Assembly: GCA_964549785.1 (NCBI GenBank)
Contig: CAZJXA010000145.1
Span: forward strand, 1-8,568
Origin: JBEIUO01 sp964549785
GTDB taxonomy: Bacteria > Planctomycetota > Phycisphaerae > Phycisphaerales > UBA1924
Length of the DNA stretch: 8,568 nt
Reading direction: 5' to 3'
In this document: in pieces, positions 1-6,709 of the stretch
Layout: the number at the start of each line of letters is the position of its first letter
How positions within the stretch are numbered: the first letter of the stretch is position 1
Made by a program: the position numbers and the translations under genes
The notes under the pieces: generated by a model
Databases searched by the model: none
What the model saw: the letters and a program-made list of their open reading frames with translations, nothing else
What the model was told of the DNA's origin: nothing

Positions 1-216
1 GGCAACGACCGCATCCAGGCCAAGGTCAAAGTCGCCGCCGACGAAAAGATCCCCTACATGCTCATCGTCGGCCCACGCGACGCCGAACACAACAACGTCT
101 CCGTCCGCATGCGCGGCACCGAGAAAGACCTCGGCGCGATGCCCTTGGCCGCCTTCGTCGCGGGCATCCAGTCAGAAATCGCCGAACGAAGGGCGGACTT
201 GGGTGTGAGGCCCTGA
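1..216 (+). CDS. thrS: Threonine-tRNA ligase, C-terminal fragment (partial)
   Basis: The window opens inside an open frame of 71 codons ending in TGA at 214-216. It reads as the end of the class IIa anticodon-binding domain of threonyl-tRNA synthetase: EKIPYM followed by LIVG, then NVSVR and a late LGAMPLAAF...IQSEI stretch, which matches the family order 'KIPY-mlvvG ... vsVR ... lG-m....F...I..Ei'. In the full enzyme this domain recognises the tRNA-Thr anticodon; the catalytic and editing domains would lie upstream, outside the window. The C-terminus is short and ends normally, so nothing suggests truncation on this side. A hairpin with A/T-rich flanks follows 57 bases after the stop. Identification rests on family motifs only; other class IIa enzymes share the fold, but this spacing of motifs fits ThrRS best. 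Confidence 0.88.
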   Translation, partial: GNDRIQAKVKVAADEKIPYMLIVGPRDAEHNNVSVRMRGTEKDLGAMPLAAFVAGIQSEIAERRADLGVRP

Positions 217-272
217 GAAACCGCCCGACCCCGTTTTAGCCCTCTTTCAGACCTCCCCCCAAAAACGAAAAA

Positions 273-289
273 GCCCTGTAAAACAGGGC
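273..289. terminator. Bidirectional rho-independent terminator hairpin
   Basis: A perfect 7-bp stem GCCCTGT / ACAGGGC closes an AAA loop. Read on the minus strand it is followed by TTTTTCGTTTTT (complement of 261-272), a good U-tract, so it would stop transcripts coming from the tRNA-Ala gene, whose 3' end lies 14 bases away. Read on the plus strand it is followed by a short CTTTCC, a weaker tail that could still serve thrS. It sits between two converging genes, as expected for a shared terminator. Confidence 0.75.
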
Positions 290-302
290 CTTTCCATCCA
301 AG

Positions 303-375
303 TGGAGCGGACGTGAGTCGAACACGCGACCTCATCATTGCGAACGATGCGCTCTACCAACTGAGCTACCGCCCC
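303..375 (-). tRNA. tRNA-Ala (anticodon CGC)
   Basis: On the minus strand the 73 bases fold into a full cloverleaf: acceptor GGGGCGG / CCGCTCC, D-arm GCTC-AGTTGGTA-GAGC, anticodon stem CATCG / TGATG with loop TTCGCAA, variable loop AGGTC, T-arm GCGTG-TTCGACT-CACGT, discriminator A. Anticodon CGC reads the alanine codon GCG. The third acceptor pair is G3-U70, the classical identity element of alanine tRNA, which supports the assignment independently of the anticodon. The last anticodon-stem pair and the first T-stem pair are G-U wobbles. The 3' CCA is not encoded (CTT follows), so it must be added by nucleotidyltransferase. A CGC isoacceptor is expected where GCG is a common Ala codon, as in this GC-rich DNA. 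Confidence 0.95.
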
Positions 376-423
376 GGAAGTCGGCAATGGTAGCAGGGAA
401 CGCGTCCGAGTCGAATCCGCGTC

Positions 424-1354
424 TTATCGCGCCGGCGTCTCCCACGGCGTCCCCGGCGTGTATTCCACCAGGTCGTACAACTCCTGACGGGTCTGCATCT
501 CTTTTAACAGCCCTTCCGCCGACCCGTCCAGCCGCAGCGTCGCGAGCGCCCGCGTCACCGCCCCCATCGCGATCCGCAGCAGCGTCACCGGGTAAATCAC
601 CACCGAATACCCCATCGCCGCGAATCGCGCAACCGGGATCATCGGCGTCTTGCCAAACTCCGTCATGTTCGCCAGCAGATACGGCCCCTCCCCGGCCATC
701 GCCCCCCGGGCCGGGCATCGCACCCGCCGCATCGCCGCCGCGAACGTTCCAAACTCTTGCTCGCTCGCCAATCCCTCCGGAAAGATCATGTCGGCCCCGG
801 CCATCACATACGCCGCCGCCCGATCGACCGCGGCATCAAACCCATCCACCCCGCGGGCATCCGTCCTCGCGCAGATCACCGTCGCCTCCCGCCCCGGTTT
901 CAGCTCCGCCGCCGCCTTGACCGCCCACTGCACCTTCTCGATCATGTGGTCGGTCGGGATAAGTTCCTTGCCATCCAGGTGGCCGCACCGCTTGGGGAAC
1001 TTCTGATCCTCAAGGTGCAACCCCGCAGCCCCCGACCGCGTGTACTCGATCACCGTCCGCCGCACCATCTCGGCTTCGCCAAAGCCCGTGTCAGCGTCTG
1101 CAAGCACCGGCAGCCCCCCGCCGTCGGCGACCTCGCGGACCGTCCGGCAGAAGTGCTCCATCGTCAGCAGCCCGACGTCCGGCACTCCCGCCGAGACGCT
1201 CGTCGCCGCCCCCGAGACATACGCGGCGGCAAAGCCAGCCTTGGCGATAGCCNNNNNNNNNNGCCGCCAACGCGTTGAACGCCCCCGGTGCGGCGATGCA
1301 GCCAGCGTCCATCAAGTCACGAAGTCGGGCGGCGGGCGTAGCGGGTGGGTGCAT
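424..1354 (-). CDS. Methylisocitrate lyase / isocitrate lyase-PEP mutase family protein, interrupted by an assembly gap
   Basis: About 305 residues once the 10-N gap is bridged, the usual size for PrpB/MmgF-type enzymes. Before the gap it reads MHPPATPAAR...APGAFNALAA; after it, AIAKAGFAAAYVSGAA and PDVGL, the family N-terminus. Key motifs follow: ADADTGFG (about 1101-1078, metal-binding acidic residues), GLHLEDQ, and KRCGH (993-979) with the active-site cysteine characteristic of lyases rather than of PEP mutase or oxaloacetate hydrolase. The late MQTR-QELY stretch is also typical of 2-methylisocitrate lyase, which splits 2-methylisocitrate into pyruvate and succinate in propionate breakdown. 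No prpC or prpD neighbour is visible, so the substrate remains inferred; dimethylmalate lyase or a related lyase is possible. The start chosen is ATG at 1354: it has no Shine-Dalgarno but a TATCAT -10-like box five bases upstream. ATG at 1312 would cut into the conserved N-terminus. Confidence 0.85.
1253..1262. other. Assembly gap (10 N)
   Basis: Ten undetermined bases inside the lyase gene. The upstream half ends with two bases (GC) of a codon and the downstream half resumes with the third base of another, so the missing length must be a multiple of three; ten is not, and the N count is therefore a placeholder. Family spacing between the PGAFNALAA and AKAGF blocks suggests only one to three codons are missing. 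Both flanks belong to the same gene, so the join itself looks correct. Confidence 0.97.
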
Positions 1355-1359
1355 CCGGA

Positions 1360-1365
1360 ATGATA
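1360..1365 (-). promoter_or_regulatory. Candidate -10 box of a leaderless promoter for the lyase gene
   Basis: TATCAT on the minus strand matches TATAAT at five of six positions. Five bases separate it from the ATG at 1354, so transcription beginning at the usual distance would start on the A of the start codon. No convincing -35 hexamer was found 16-18 bases upstream and no Shine-Dalgarno lies between box and ATG. Confidence 0.4.
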
Positions 1366-1403
1366 GTGGGCGGCCCGGAAAGCCCGGCGATGCCACTTCG
1401 CGG

Positions 1404-1409
1404 TACACT
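1404..1409 (+). promoter_or_regulatory. Candidate -10 box of a leaderless promoter for the M28 peptidase gene
   Basis: TACACT lies six bases before the ATG at 1416 with GGTCGC between them, leaving no room for a ribosome binding site. The position fits transcription starting at or next to the start codon. The -35 region is not recognisable. It forms, with the opposite-strand TATCAT at 1360-1365, a compact divergent promoter in 61 bases. Confidence 0.35.
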
Positions 1410-1415
1410 GGTCGC

Positions 1416-2759
1416 ATGATCGCCACCCTCGCCGCCTTGCTCGTGCTCTCAGCCCCGGGACCCGCCGACGACATCGTGGCCGCCATCTCACCCGAGCACT
1501 GCCGCCGGACCGTCGACACGCTCTGCTCCTTCGGAACCCGTCACACCCTCTCCGCGACCGACGACCCAACCCGGGGCATAGGGGCCGCCCGAAACTGGCT
1601 CAAATCCGAGTTTGACGAGATCGCCAAGACCAGCGGCGGCCGGATGACGGTCTCGCTGGAGTCGTTCGACGTCCCCAAGTCGGCCGCGCTCCCGCGCCTC
1701 CCAGGCGGAGCGACCATCGTGAACGTCGTGGCGGTGCTGGAAGGCACTTCGGAGACCGCACGCCAAAGGCGCTACTACGTCGTCGGGCATTACGACACCA
1801 TCAACGGCGATCGCATGGACCCCAACGGTGATGCCCCGGGCGCTAACGACGACGCCTCGGGCACCGCGGTCGTGATGGAATGCGCACGGGTGCTCGCGAA
1901 GCACCCGCTCGAGGCGACCGTGGTTTTTCTATGCACCGCCGCGGAAGAGCAGGGCTTGGTCGGCGCCAAACTGCACGCCGAGGCCGCCGCGACGCGGGGC
2001 GACGTCATCAGCGGAGTCCTGAGCAACGACATCGTCGGCGACCCCGGCGTTCAGTACTTTGACATGAAGAACGGGTGGAGCGAGTCCCGCAACCATGTGC
2101 GGCTGTTTTCGGAAGGGCTCCCGCGAAACACCTCGGCCGCCGAACTCGCGGAGATTCGCAAACTCGGCCAGGAAGGTGACTCCGCGAGCCGCCAATTGGC
2201 CCGCTACATCTTTGATATCGCCGAGATCGAATCGCTCCCCGTTCGTCCCGTCCCGATCTTCCGCTTCGATCGCTTCCTCCGCGGGGGCGACCACATGGCC
2301 TTCAACGAGGCGGGGTTCGCGGGCGTTCGGTTCACCGTGCCCGCCGAGGACTATTCGCGCCAGCACCAGAACGTGACTGAGAAGGACGGCAAGCCCTACG
2401 GCGACGTGGCCGCGTTTGTGGATGCGGGATACGTCGCCGACGTCGCGAAACTCAACGCCGCCACGCTCTTCCACCTGGCGAGCGCGCCCGCCGCGCCGCA
2501 CCGTGTCCGAATGGTCACCGCGAAACTTGAGCCGGGCACAACCATCCGCTGGCAGAAAAGCCTCGAGCCGGACGCAGCGGGGTACGAGGTGATGTGGCGG
2601 AAGACGACTTCACCCACTTGGGAAGGAGCCGTTGATGCAGCCGACGCGACCGAGTGGACCAGTGAGGCGAGCAAGGACAACTATTTTTTCGGCGTCCGCG
2701 CCTATGACGCGGCGGGGTTTCGAAGCTTGGTGACGTTCGCCGGTGCCGCCGCCGAGTGA
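1416..2759 (+). CDS. Secreted M28-family zinc aminopeptidase with C-terminal FN3-like domain
   Basis: 447 residues. A short hydrophobic N-terminus (MIATLAALLVLSAPG) looks like a signal peptide, though it lacks a positive charge before the core. The M28 (aminopeptidase Y/S type) metal ligands appear in order: H125-x-D127 in GHYDTI, the bridging D145 in GANDDASG, E177-E178 in TAAEEQG (general base and zinc ligand), D205 in SNDIVG and H293 in GDHMAF. Together these predict a co-catalytic two-zinc site that removes N-terminal amino acids from peptides outside the cytoplasm. Residues about 361-442 form a beta-rich unit (IRWQKS..., GYEVMWR, YFFGVRAYDAAG) that reads as a fibronectin type III fold, often found behind such catalytic domains. 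The frame is open upstream to 1275, but the ATG at 1416 is preferred because it gives the signal peptide at the N-terminus and avoids overlap with the divergent gene. Substrate specificity cannot be read from sequence. Confidence 0.88.
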   Translation: MIATLAALLVLSAPGPADDIVAAISPEHCRRTVDTLCSFGTRHTLSATDDPTRGIGAARNWLKSEFDEIAKTSGGRMTVSLESFDVPKSAALPRLPGGATIVNVVAVLEGTSETARQRRYYVVGHYDTINGDRMDPNGDAPGANDDASGTAVVMECARVLAKHPLEATVVFLCTAAEEQGLVGAKLHAEAAATRGDVISGVLSNDIVGDPGVQYFDMKNGWSESRNHVRLFSEGLPRNTSAAELAEIRKLGQEGDSASRQLARYIFDIAEIESLPVRPVPIFRFDRFLRGGDHMAFNEAGFAGVRFTVPAEDYSRQHQNVTEKDGKPYGDVAAFVDAGYVADVAKLNAATLFHLASAPAAPHRVRMVTAKLEPGTTIRWQKSLEPDAAGYEVMWRKTTSPTWEGAVDAADATEWTSEASKDNYFFGVRAYDAAGFRSLVTFAGAAAE

Positions 2760-2762
2760 TTT

Positions 2763-2798
2763 GTTCGGGGCGGCGTCCGAGCCCGCCCGGGTCCGAAC
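2763..2798 (+). other. GC-rich imperfect hairpin between peptidase and AIM24 genes
   Basis: GTTCG (2763-2767) can pair with CGAAC (2794-2798), and GGGCGG (2768-2773) with CCGCCC (2783-2788), leaving a nine-base loop and a five-base bulge on the 3' side. It has no T-tract, so it is a poor intrinsic terminator. It ends four bases before the Shine-Dalgarno of the next gene, so it might affect mRNA processing or translation there. In DNA this rich in G and C, chance pairing is also likely. Confidence 0.3.
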
Positions 2799-2812
2799 TG
2801 TGGGAGTTGGGT

Positions 2813-3553
2813 ATGGCGGCGGACGTCCTGGACTACGAGATTCTCGGTGAAGACATGCAGGCGGTGGTGGTGACGCTCGACCCCGGCGAGGCGGCGGTGG
2901 CCGAATCCGGGGCGATGCTCTACATGCAGGACGGCATCGTGATGGAGGCCCGGTTGTCCATGAAGTCCGACGGCGGCGGCGGGCTCATGGGCAAGATGCT
3001 GGAGGCCGGCAAGCGTGCCCTCGCCGGTGATTCGCTCTTTGTCACCTTCTTTACGAACACCTCCCAACAGCGGCGCAGCGTTGCATTCGCAGCCCCCCTC
3101 CCCGGGCCCGTGCTGCCCGTCAACCTGCACGAGCACGGCGGTGTTCTGATCTGCCAGAAAGATTCGTTCCTGTGCGCCGCCCGCGGCGTGATGGTGGACA
3201 TCGCGTTCACGAAACGCATCGGGGCGGGGATCTTCGGCGGCGAAGGGTTCATCCTGCAGCGCATCTCCGCCCCCGACGGCAAGGGCCAGGCCTTCCTGCA
3301 CGCGGGCGGCACCATGATCACGATGACCCTCGCGGCCGGTGAAGTTCTCCGGGCCGACACCGGTTGTCTTGTTGCTTTCGAGCAAACCGTCTCTTATGAA
3401 ATCGAGTCGGTCCCCGGCATCAAGAACAAACTCTTCAGCGGAGAGGGCATGTTTAACATGCGCTTCCGCGGGCCCGGCACGCTCTGGCTCCAGACGCTGC
3501 CCTTCTCACGACTGGCCGACCGTATCTTGGCGCTCTCACCGTCGTCGGATTAA
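2813..3553 (+). CDS. AIM24 / TIGR00266 family protein
   Basis: 246 residues. The N-terminal half contains the family's GEAAVAESGAMLYMQDGI segment, then a Gly-rich turn (SDGGGGLMG) leading into a helix (residues about 58-71), and SLFVTFFTN. The second half has FGGEGFILQRISAPDG, FLHAGGT and a late FSGEGMFNMRFRGPGTLWLQTLP. This block order is that of the AIM24 domain, a beta-sandwich related in fold to TRAP-like/tryptophan attenuator proteins; the bacterial members have no settled function, and yeast Aim24 is mitochondrial. No signal peptide or membrane segment is visible, so it is probably cytoplasmic. The ATG at 2813 was chosen because GGGAG (2802-2806) lies six bases before it and the protein begins at the family's usual point; the frame extends further upstream without a ribosome site. 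It follows the peptidase by 53 bases on the same strand and may be cotranscribed. Confidence 0.85.
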   Translation: MAADVLDYEILGEDMQAVVVTLDPGEAAVAESGAMLYMQDGIVMEARLSMKSDGGGGLMGKMLEAGKRALAGDSLFVTFFTNTSQQRRSVAFAAPLPGPVLPVNLHEHGGVLICQKDSFLCAARGVMVDIAFTKRIGAGIFGGEGFILQRISAPDGKGQAFLHAGGTMITMTLAAGEVLRADTGCLVAFEQTVSYEIESVPGIKNKLFSGEGMFNMRFRGPGTLWLQTLPFSRLADRILALSPSSD

Positions 3554-3566
3554 GCCCGGCCCACTC

Positions 3567-3580
3567 GCCGACCGTTCGGC
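3567..3580. terminator. Possible weak terminator between converging aim24-like and pstB genes
   Basis: GCCGA (3567-3571) and TCGGC (3576-3580) form a 5-bp stem with a CCGT loop in the 40-base gap between the two converging stops. A palindrome AGCCGGCT (3587-3594) adjoins it. There is no T-tract on either strand, so termination here, if real, would be inefficient or rho-dependent. Confidence 0.25.
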
Positions 3581-3593
3581 AGTCCCAGCCGGC

Positions 3594-4424
3594 TCACCCG
3601 AAGCGCCCGGATATGTAATCCGCCGTGAGTTTCTTCCCGGGGTTCATGAATATCTTGTTCGTCGAGTTGAACTCCGCGAGTTCGCCCAGGTACATGAACG
3701 CGGTGAAGTCAGAAACGCGAGCCGCCTGCTGCATGTTGTGCGTAACCACTGCGATCGTGACGCTGCTCTTGAGTTCCAACATCAACTCCTCGATCCGGCT
3801 GGTGGCGATGGGGTCGAGGGCCGAGGTCGGCTCATCGAACAGGATCATCTCGGGACGGCTGGCGAGCGAGCGCGCGATGCACAGTCGCTGCTGTTGCCCC
3901 CCCGAGAGGTTGTACGCGTTCTTGGGGAGCCGGTCCTTGCACTCGTCCCAGAGCGCCGCCGCCCGCAGACATCGCTCAACCTCCGCCATCAACTCATCCT
4001 TGCGGGTGATCCCCCGCAGCCGCGGCCCGAAGGCCACGTTCTCGAAGATGCTCTTGGGAAAAGGGTTGGGCTTCTGGAAGACCATGCTGATGCGCATCCG
4101 GACCGCGATCGGATCGATGTCCGCGCCGATGAGGTTGTCGCCGTCAGGCAGCAGCGTGATGCGGCCCTCGTATTTGTGATCCGGCACCAGATCGTGCATG
4201 CGGTTGAAGCACCGGAGAAGGGTGCTCTTGCCGCATCCCGAAGGCCCGATCAGGGCAGTGATTTTGTTCTCGGCGATCGTCATCGAGACGTTCTTGAGGG
4301 CCTGGAACTTCCCGTAGAAAAAATTGAGCGATTCGACCCGTGCCTTGAGGGGGCCTCCCCCGGCGCTCCCCGAGCCCGGGGCGCTCTCCGGCCGATCCAC
4401 CGCTGGCGTTGCCACGTTCACCAC
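3594..4424 (-). CDS. pstB: Phosphate ABC transporter ATP-binding protein PstB
   Basis: 276 residues, close to the usual 250-270 plus a Pro/Ala/Ser/Gly-rich N-terminal extension of about 25. All ABC ATPase elements are present: Walker A GPSGCGKST (60-68), Q-loop Q117 within VFQKPNPFPKSI (the proline-rich version typical of PstB), signature LSGGQQQR (173-180), Walker B ILFDEPTSALDP (194-205) and the switch H229 in VVTHNMQQA. It hydrolyses ATP on the cytoplasmic side to drive phosphate import through PstC-PstA. Start: GTG at 4424, overlapping the pstA stop by seven bases, with a near-ideal GGAGGAG (4437-4431) six bases upstream; the adjacent GTG at 4421 is an equally spaced alternative. The overlap implies translational coupling with pstA. 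No phoU follows it, although phoU often does in other genomes. Confidence 0.96.
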   Translation of the reverse strand: MVNVATPAVDRPESAPGSGSAGGGPLKARVESLNFFYGKFQALKNVSMTIAENKITALIGPSGCGKSTLLRCFNRMHDLVPDHKYEGRITLLPDGDNLIGADIDPIAVRMRISMVFQKPNPFPKSIFENVAFGPRLRGITRKDELMAEVERCLRAAALWDECKDRLPKNAYNLSGGQQQRLCIARSLASRPEMILFDEPTSALDPIATSRIEELMLELKSSVTIAVVTHNMQQAARVSDFTAFMYLGELAEFNSTNKIFMNPGKKLTADYISGRFG

Positions 4425-5689
4425 CGGATGCTCCTCCGAAGCCGATTGCGCAGATAAATGGCGGACGCGTTCATCGCCAGCGTCATGGTAACCAGCAGGA
4501 TTCCTGCGGCCGCCGCGTTCGCCTTGAAACCTTGTCCTTCGGGACGAGAAACCCAGTCGTACATCTGGATCGGCACCACCGTGAAGCCGGAATTGACCCA
4601 ATCCAGGAAACCGTGCCGCCCGCCGCCTCGTTCCATCCCGAGTCCTTCGACAATCCCCGTCGTGTCGCGGGAAATCAGGAACCATTCGTCGAGTTCACTC
4701 TCGAAACGAAGGTGCCCGTCGTCGTCGAACCGGGCCAGCACACCCTGGACCGCGTCGACGGCCTCCGCCAGCCCCGCGGGCGTGAGAGTGGCTGAGTCCT
4801 CGACGTTCACTACCGTCCGCTGAGACGGACCCGCCGCTTCAAGTCGGACGTCAAACTCGATTTCGCCGGCACGCGTGGCCCCGACGGCGAACGCCGGCGG
4901 GAGCGCAGCGAATGGGGTCGTTCGAACCTCCTCGGAGAAGGTCAGTCCCGAAACCGTCCCCAGCAGCCAAGGGCGTTCGCTCAACGGCGGTGGCGGCAGA
5001 TACGCCACGTAGGTGAGCGCGCCGATGGTGACGAGCGGGGCCGTTTCTCCGATGGCGCGGGACATCGCGATAATGCACCCCGTCAAGACGCCCGGCATGG
5101 CGTAGGGCACGATGTGGTAGCGGACGGTTTGCAAGCGGGTCGCTCCGCACGCGTACGACGCCTCTCGGATAGCCTGCGGGATCGCGCGAATAGCCTCGCG
5201 GGTGGCGACGATCACGATCGGCAGAACCAGCAACCCGAGTGTCAGCCCGGCCGTCAGCACGCTCCGACCGGTGTTGAGGTATTGGACGAGTAGCCCCAGC
5301 GCCATCAAGCCCCAGATGATCGATGGAACGCCCGCCAAGTTCGCGATATTGATCTCGATCACCGCGGTGAACCAGTTTTTGCGGGCGTACTCCTCCAAGT
5401 AAATCCCCGCCATGACGCCCAACGGGATGGCCGTCGCGGCGGTCACGATCATCACAAGGATGGTGCCCACAAAGGCCGAACGGACCCCGGCGATCTCGGG
5501 ATCCGACGACGGGAACTGTGTCAGGAACGACCATCCGAAGCGCGACGAGCCATCGCGGATGAGGGCCGCGATCATCATCGCCAGCACACTTAGGCAAAAA
5601 ACCGCGAGGGCAGCCCCGAGCGCCACGAACAACCTGTCCACGATTTTTCGGCGTAGAAGGAGTTTGTGCTGGATCGGCGTCAAACCCAC
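4418..5689 (-). CDS. pstA: Phosphate ABC transporter permease PstA with a large periplasmic-loop insertion
   Basis: 423 residues against about 280-300 usual for PstA. The core is standard: membrane segments near 19-44, 73-95, 115-137, 147-166 and 197-230, the EAA-type coupling loop (about 164-190, REAIRAIPQAIREASYACGA) that contacts PstB, the conserved GETAPLVTIGAL (215-225), then VVPIQMYDWVSRP (371-383) and the last segment (392-413). Between the conserved VAYLP (228-232) and the SGFTVVPIQ block lie about 135 residues where relatives have roughly 10-15. With an inside N-terminus this loop faces the periplasm, the side where PstS docks. The insert stays in frame, with no sign of a sequencing frameshift. 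Start: GTG at 5689, directly after the pstC TAG, with AAGGAG (5704-5699) nine bases upstream. With PstC it forms the inner-membrane phosphate channel. Confidence 0.93.
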   Translation of the reverse strand: MGLTPIQHKLLLRRKIVDRLFVALGAALAVFCLSVLAMMIAALIRDGSSRFGWSFLTQFPSSDPEIAGVRSAFVGTILVMIVTAATAIPLGVMAGIYLEEYARKNWFTAVIEINIANLAGVPSIIWGLMALGLLVQYLNTGRSVLTAGLTLGLLVLPIVIVATREAIRAIPQAIREASYACGATRLQTVRYHIVPYAMPGVLTGCIIAMSRAIGETAPLVTIGALTYVAYLPPPPLSERPWLLGTVSGLTFSEEVRTTPFAALPPAFAVGATRAGEIEFDVRLEAAGPSQRTVVNVEDSATLTPAGLAEAVDAVQGVLARFDDDGHLRFESELDEWFLISRDTTGIVEGLGMERGGGRHGFLDWVNSGFTVVPIQMYDWVSRPEGQGFKANAAAAGILLVTMTLAMNASAIYLRNRLRRSIRW

Positions 5690-6676
5690 CTAGTAGGTCT
5701 CCTTGTAGCGACGCCGGAGCAGGAACCCGCCAACGTTGAAGGCGAGGGTCATCAGCATGAGCGTCAGGCCGGCGGCGAAAATCGAGCGGTACCCCGTGGA
5801 CTCATGCGGGAGGTCGCCGCCACTGATCTGCACGATAAACGCCGTGATCGTCTGGGCCTGTTCCGTCGGATCGAAGGTGAACTTGGCCTCCTGTCCTGCG
5901 GCGATCGCGACGATCATGGTTTCACCCAAGGCCCGGGAGATCCCGAGGATGTACGCAGCGGTGATCCCCGAGAGCGCCGCCGGGAAGACAACCTTGACCG
6001 CGGTCTGGAATTTGGTGGCGCCCATGGCGAGCGCGCCCTCCCGCAGGGCGGCGGGCACGGACCGCATCGCGTCTTCACTCAGCGAGGCGATATAGGGGAC
6101 GATCATCACACCCATGACCAATCCGGCGCTCAGCATGTTGAAGCCCGGCAGTTCGATTCCGACCCGCGCAAAAAGCCATTGCAACGCCGGGGTCACGAAG
6201 AGCAACGCGAAGTACCCAAAGACGACCGTCGGGATCGCGCTCAGCAGTTCGAGGGCTGGCTTCACGGTTTCGCGAACCCGGGGCTTGGCGTATTCGCTCA
6301 ACCACACCGAGACGATCGTCCCGACCGGGATAGCCACCAACAGGGCCACCGCTGTAGTGACAAGCGTACCGGAAACAAGCGATCGGATTCCGAACGCGGG
6401 GGGCTCGAAAGCGGGTGCCCACGACGGGCCGGTGAGGAACTCACGAACAGAGGCTTCCCGGAAAAACGCCATCGACTCCTTGATGAGAACCGCCACAATG
6501 CCGATCGTAATCAGCACGCTCGACGCGGCCGCCAACATCAGCAGAAATTCAATCGCCCGTTCGCCCCAGCGCGACGTGCCACGCCGGAGGGATGGGCCGC
6601 CACGCCCGCCGCTGGGTGGTCCTCCCGCTCCGGGGTCGCGTCTTTCAGAATTGTTCGCGTCGAGGCCGGTTGGCAT
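5690..6676 (-). CDS. pstC: Phosphate ABC transporter permease PstC
   Basis: 328 residues, a normal size. The first 38 are hydrophilic and rich in Gly, Pro and Arg, probably a disordered cytoplasmic tail. Membrane segments are visible near 42-65, 104-126, 140-164, 182-198, 230-256 and 298-319. The EAA-type loop EDAMRSVPAALREGALAMGA (201-220) is the site that couples to PstB, and SRALGETMIVAIAAG (247-261) is the conserved PstC counterpart of the PstA GETAP motif. It pairs with PstA to form the transport channel in the inner membrane. ATG at 6676 has GGGAG (6689-6685) eight bases upstream; 33 bases separate it from the pstS stop and its own TAG abuts the pstA GTG, so pstS-pstC-pstA-pstB behave as one operon. 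The family's order of motifs distinguishes it from PstA. Confidence 0.95.
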   Translation of the reverse strand: MPTGLDANNSERRDPGAGGPPSGGRGGPSLRRGTSRWGERAIEFLLMLAAASSVLITIGIVAVLIKESMAFFREASVREFLTGPSWAPAFEPPAFGIRSLVSGTLVTTAVALLVAIPVGTIVSVWLSEYAKPRVRETVKPALELLSAIPTVVFGYFALLFVTPALQWLFARVGIELPGFNMLSAGLVMGVMIVPYIASLSEDAMRSVPAALREGALAMGATKFQTAVKVVFPAALSGITAAYILGISRALGETMIVAIAAGQEAKFTFDPTEQAQTITAFIVQISGGDLPHESTGYRSIFAAGLTLMLMTLAFNVGGFLLRRRYKETY

Positions 6677-6709
6677 TCAATCGGCTCCCGGTTCTTCATG
6701 GAGCCGAAC

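Noticed and set aside
408..415. GAGTCGAA next to the tRNA-Ala gene, also present in its T-arm (315-322); considered as a tRNA fragment or attachment site
   Set aside because: Only eight bases match, the flanks cannot form a T-arm stem, and there is no integrase or foreign island beside it.
1185..1187. GTG at 1187-1185 (PDVGL...) as the start of the lyase
   Set aside because: It would drop the conserved AKAGF...YVSGAA block that is plainly encoded upstream and across the gap.
757..1278. Plus-strand open frames opposite the lyase gene, running through the N gap
   Set aside because: They only reflect the stop-poor complement of GC-rich coding sequence; the minus strand carries the conserved KRCGH and ADADTGFG motifs.
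1275..1415. Upstream in-frame extension of the peptidase (ATG at 1275)
   Set aside because: It would overlap the start of the divergent lyase, encode a composition unlike a peptidase N-terminus, and bury the signal peptide 47 residues inside the protein.
3339..4457. 372-codon open frame on the plus strand across the end of the AIM24 gene and pstB
   Set aside because: It overlaps two well-supported genes, one of them in antisense, and its composition is that of a GC-rich shadow frame with no known motif.
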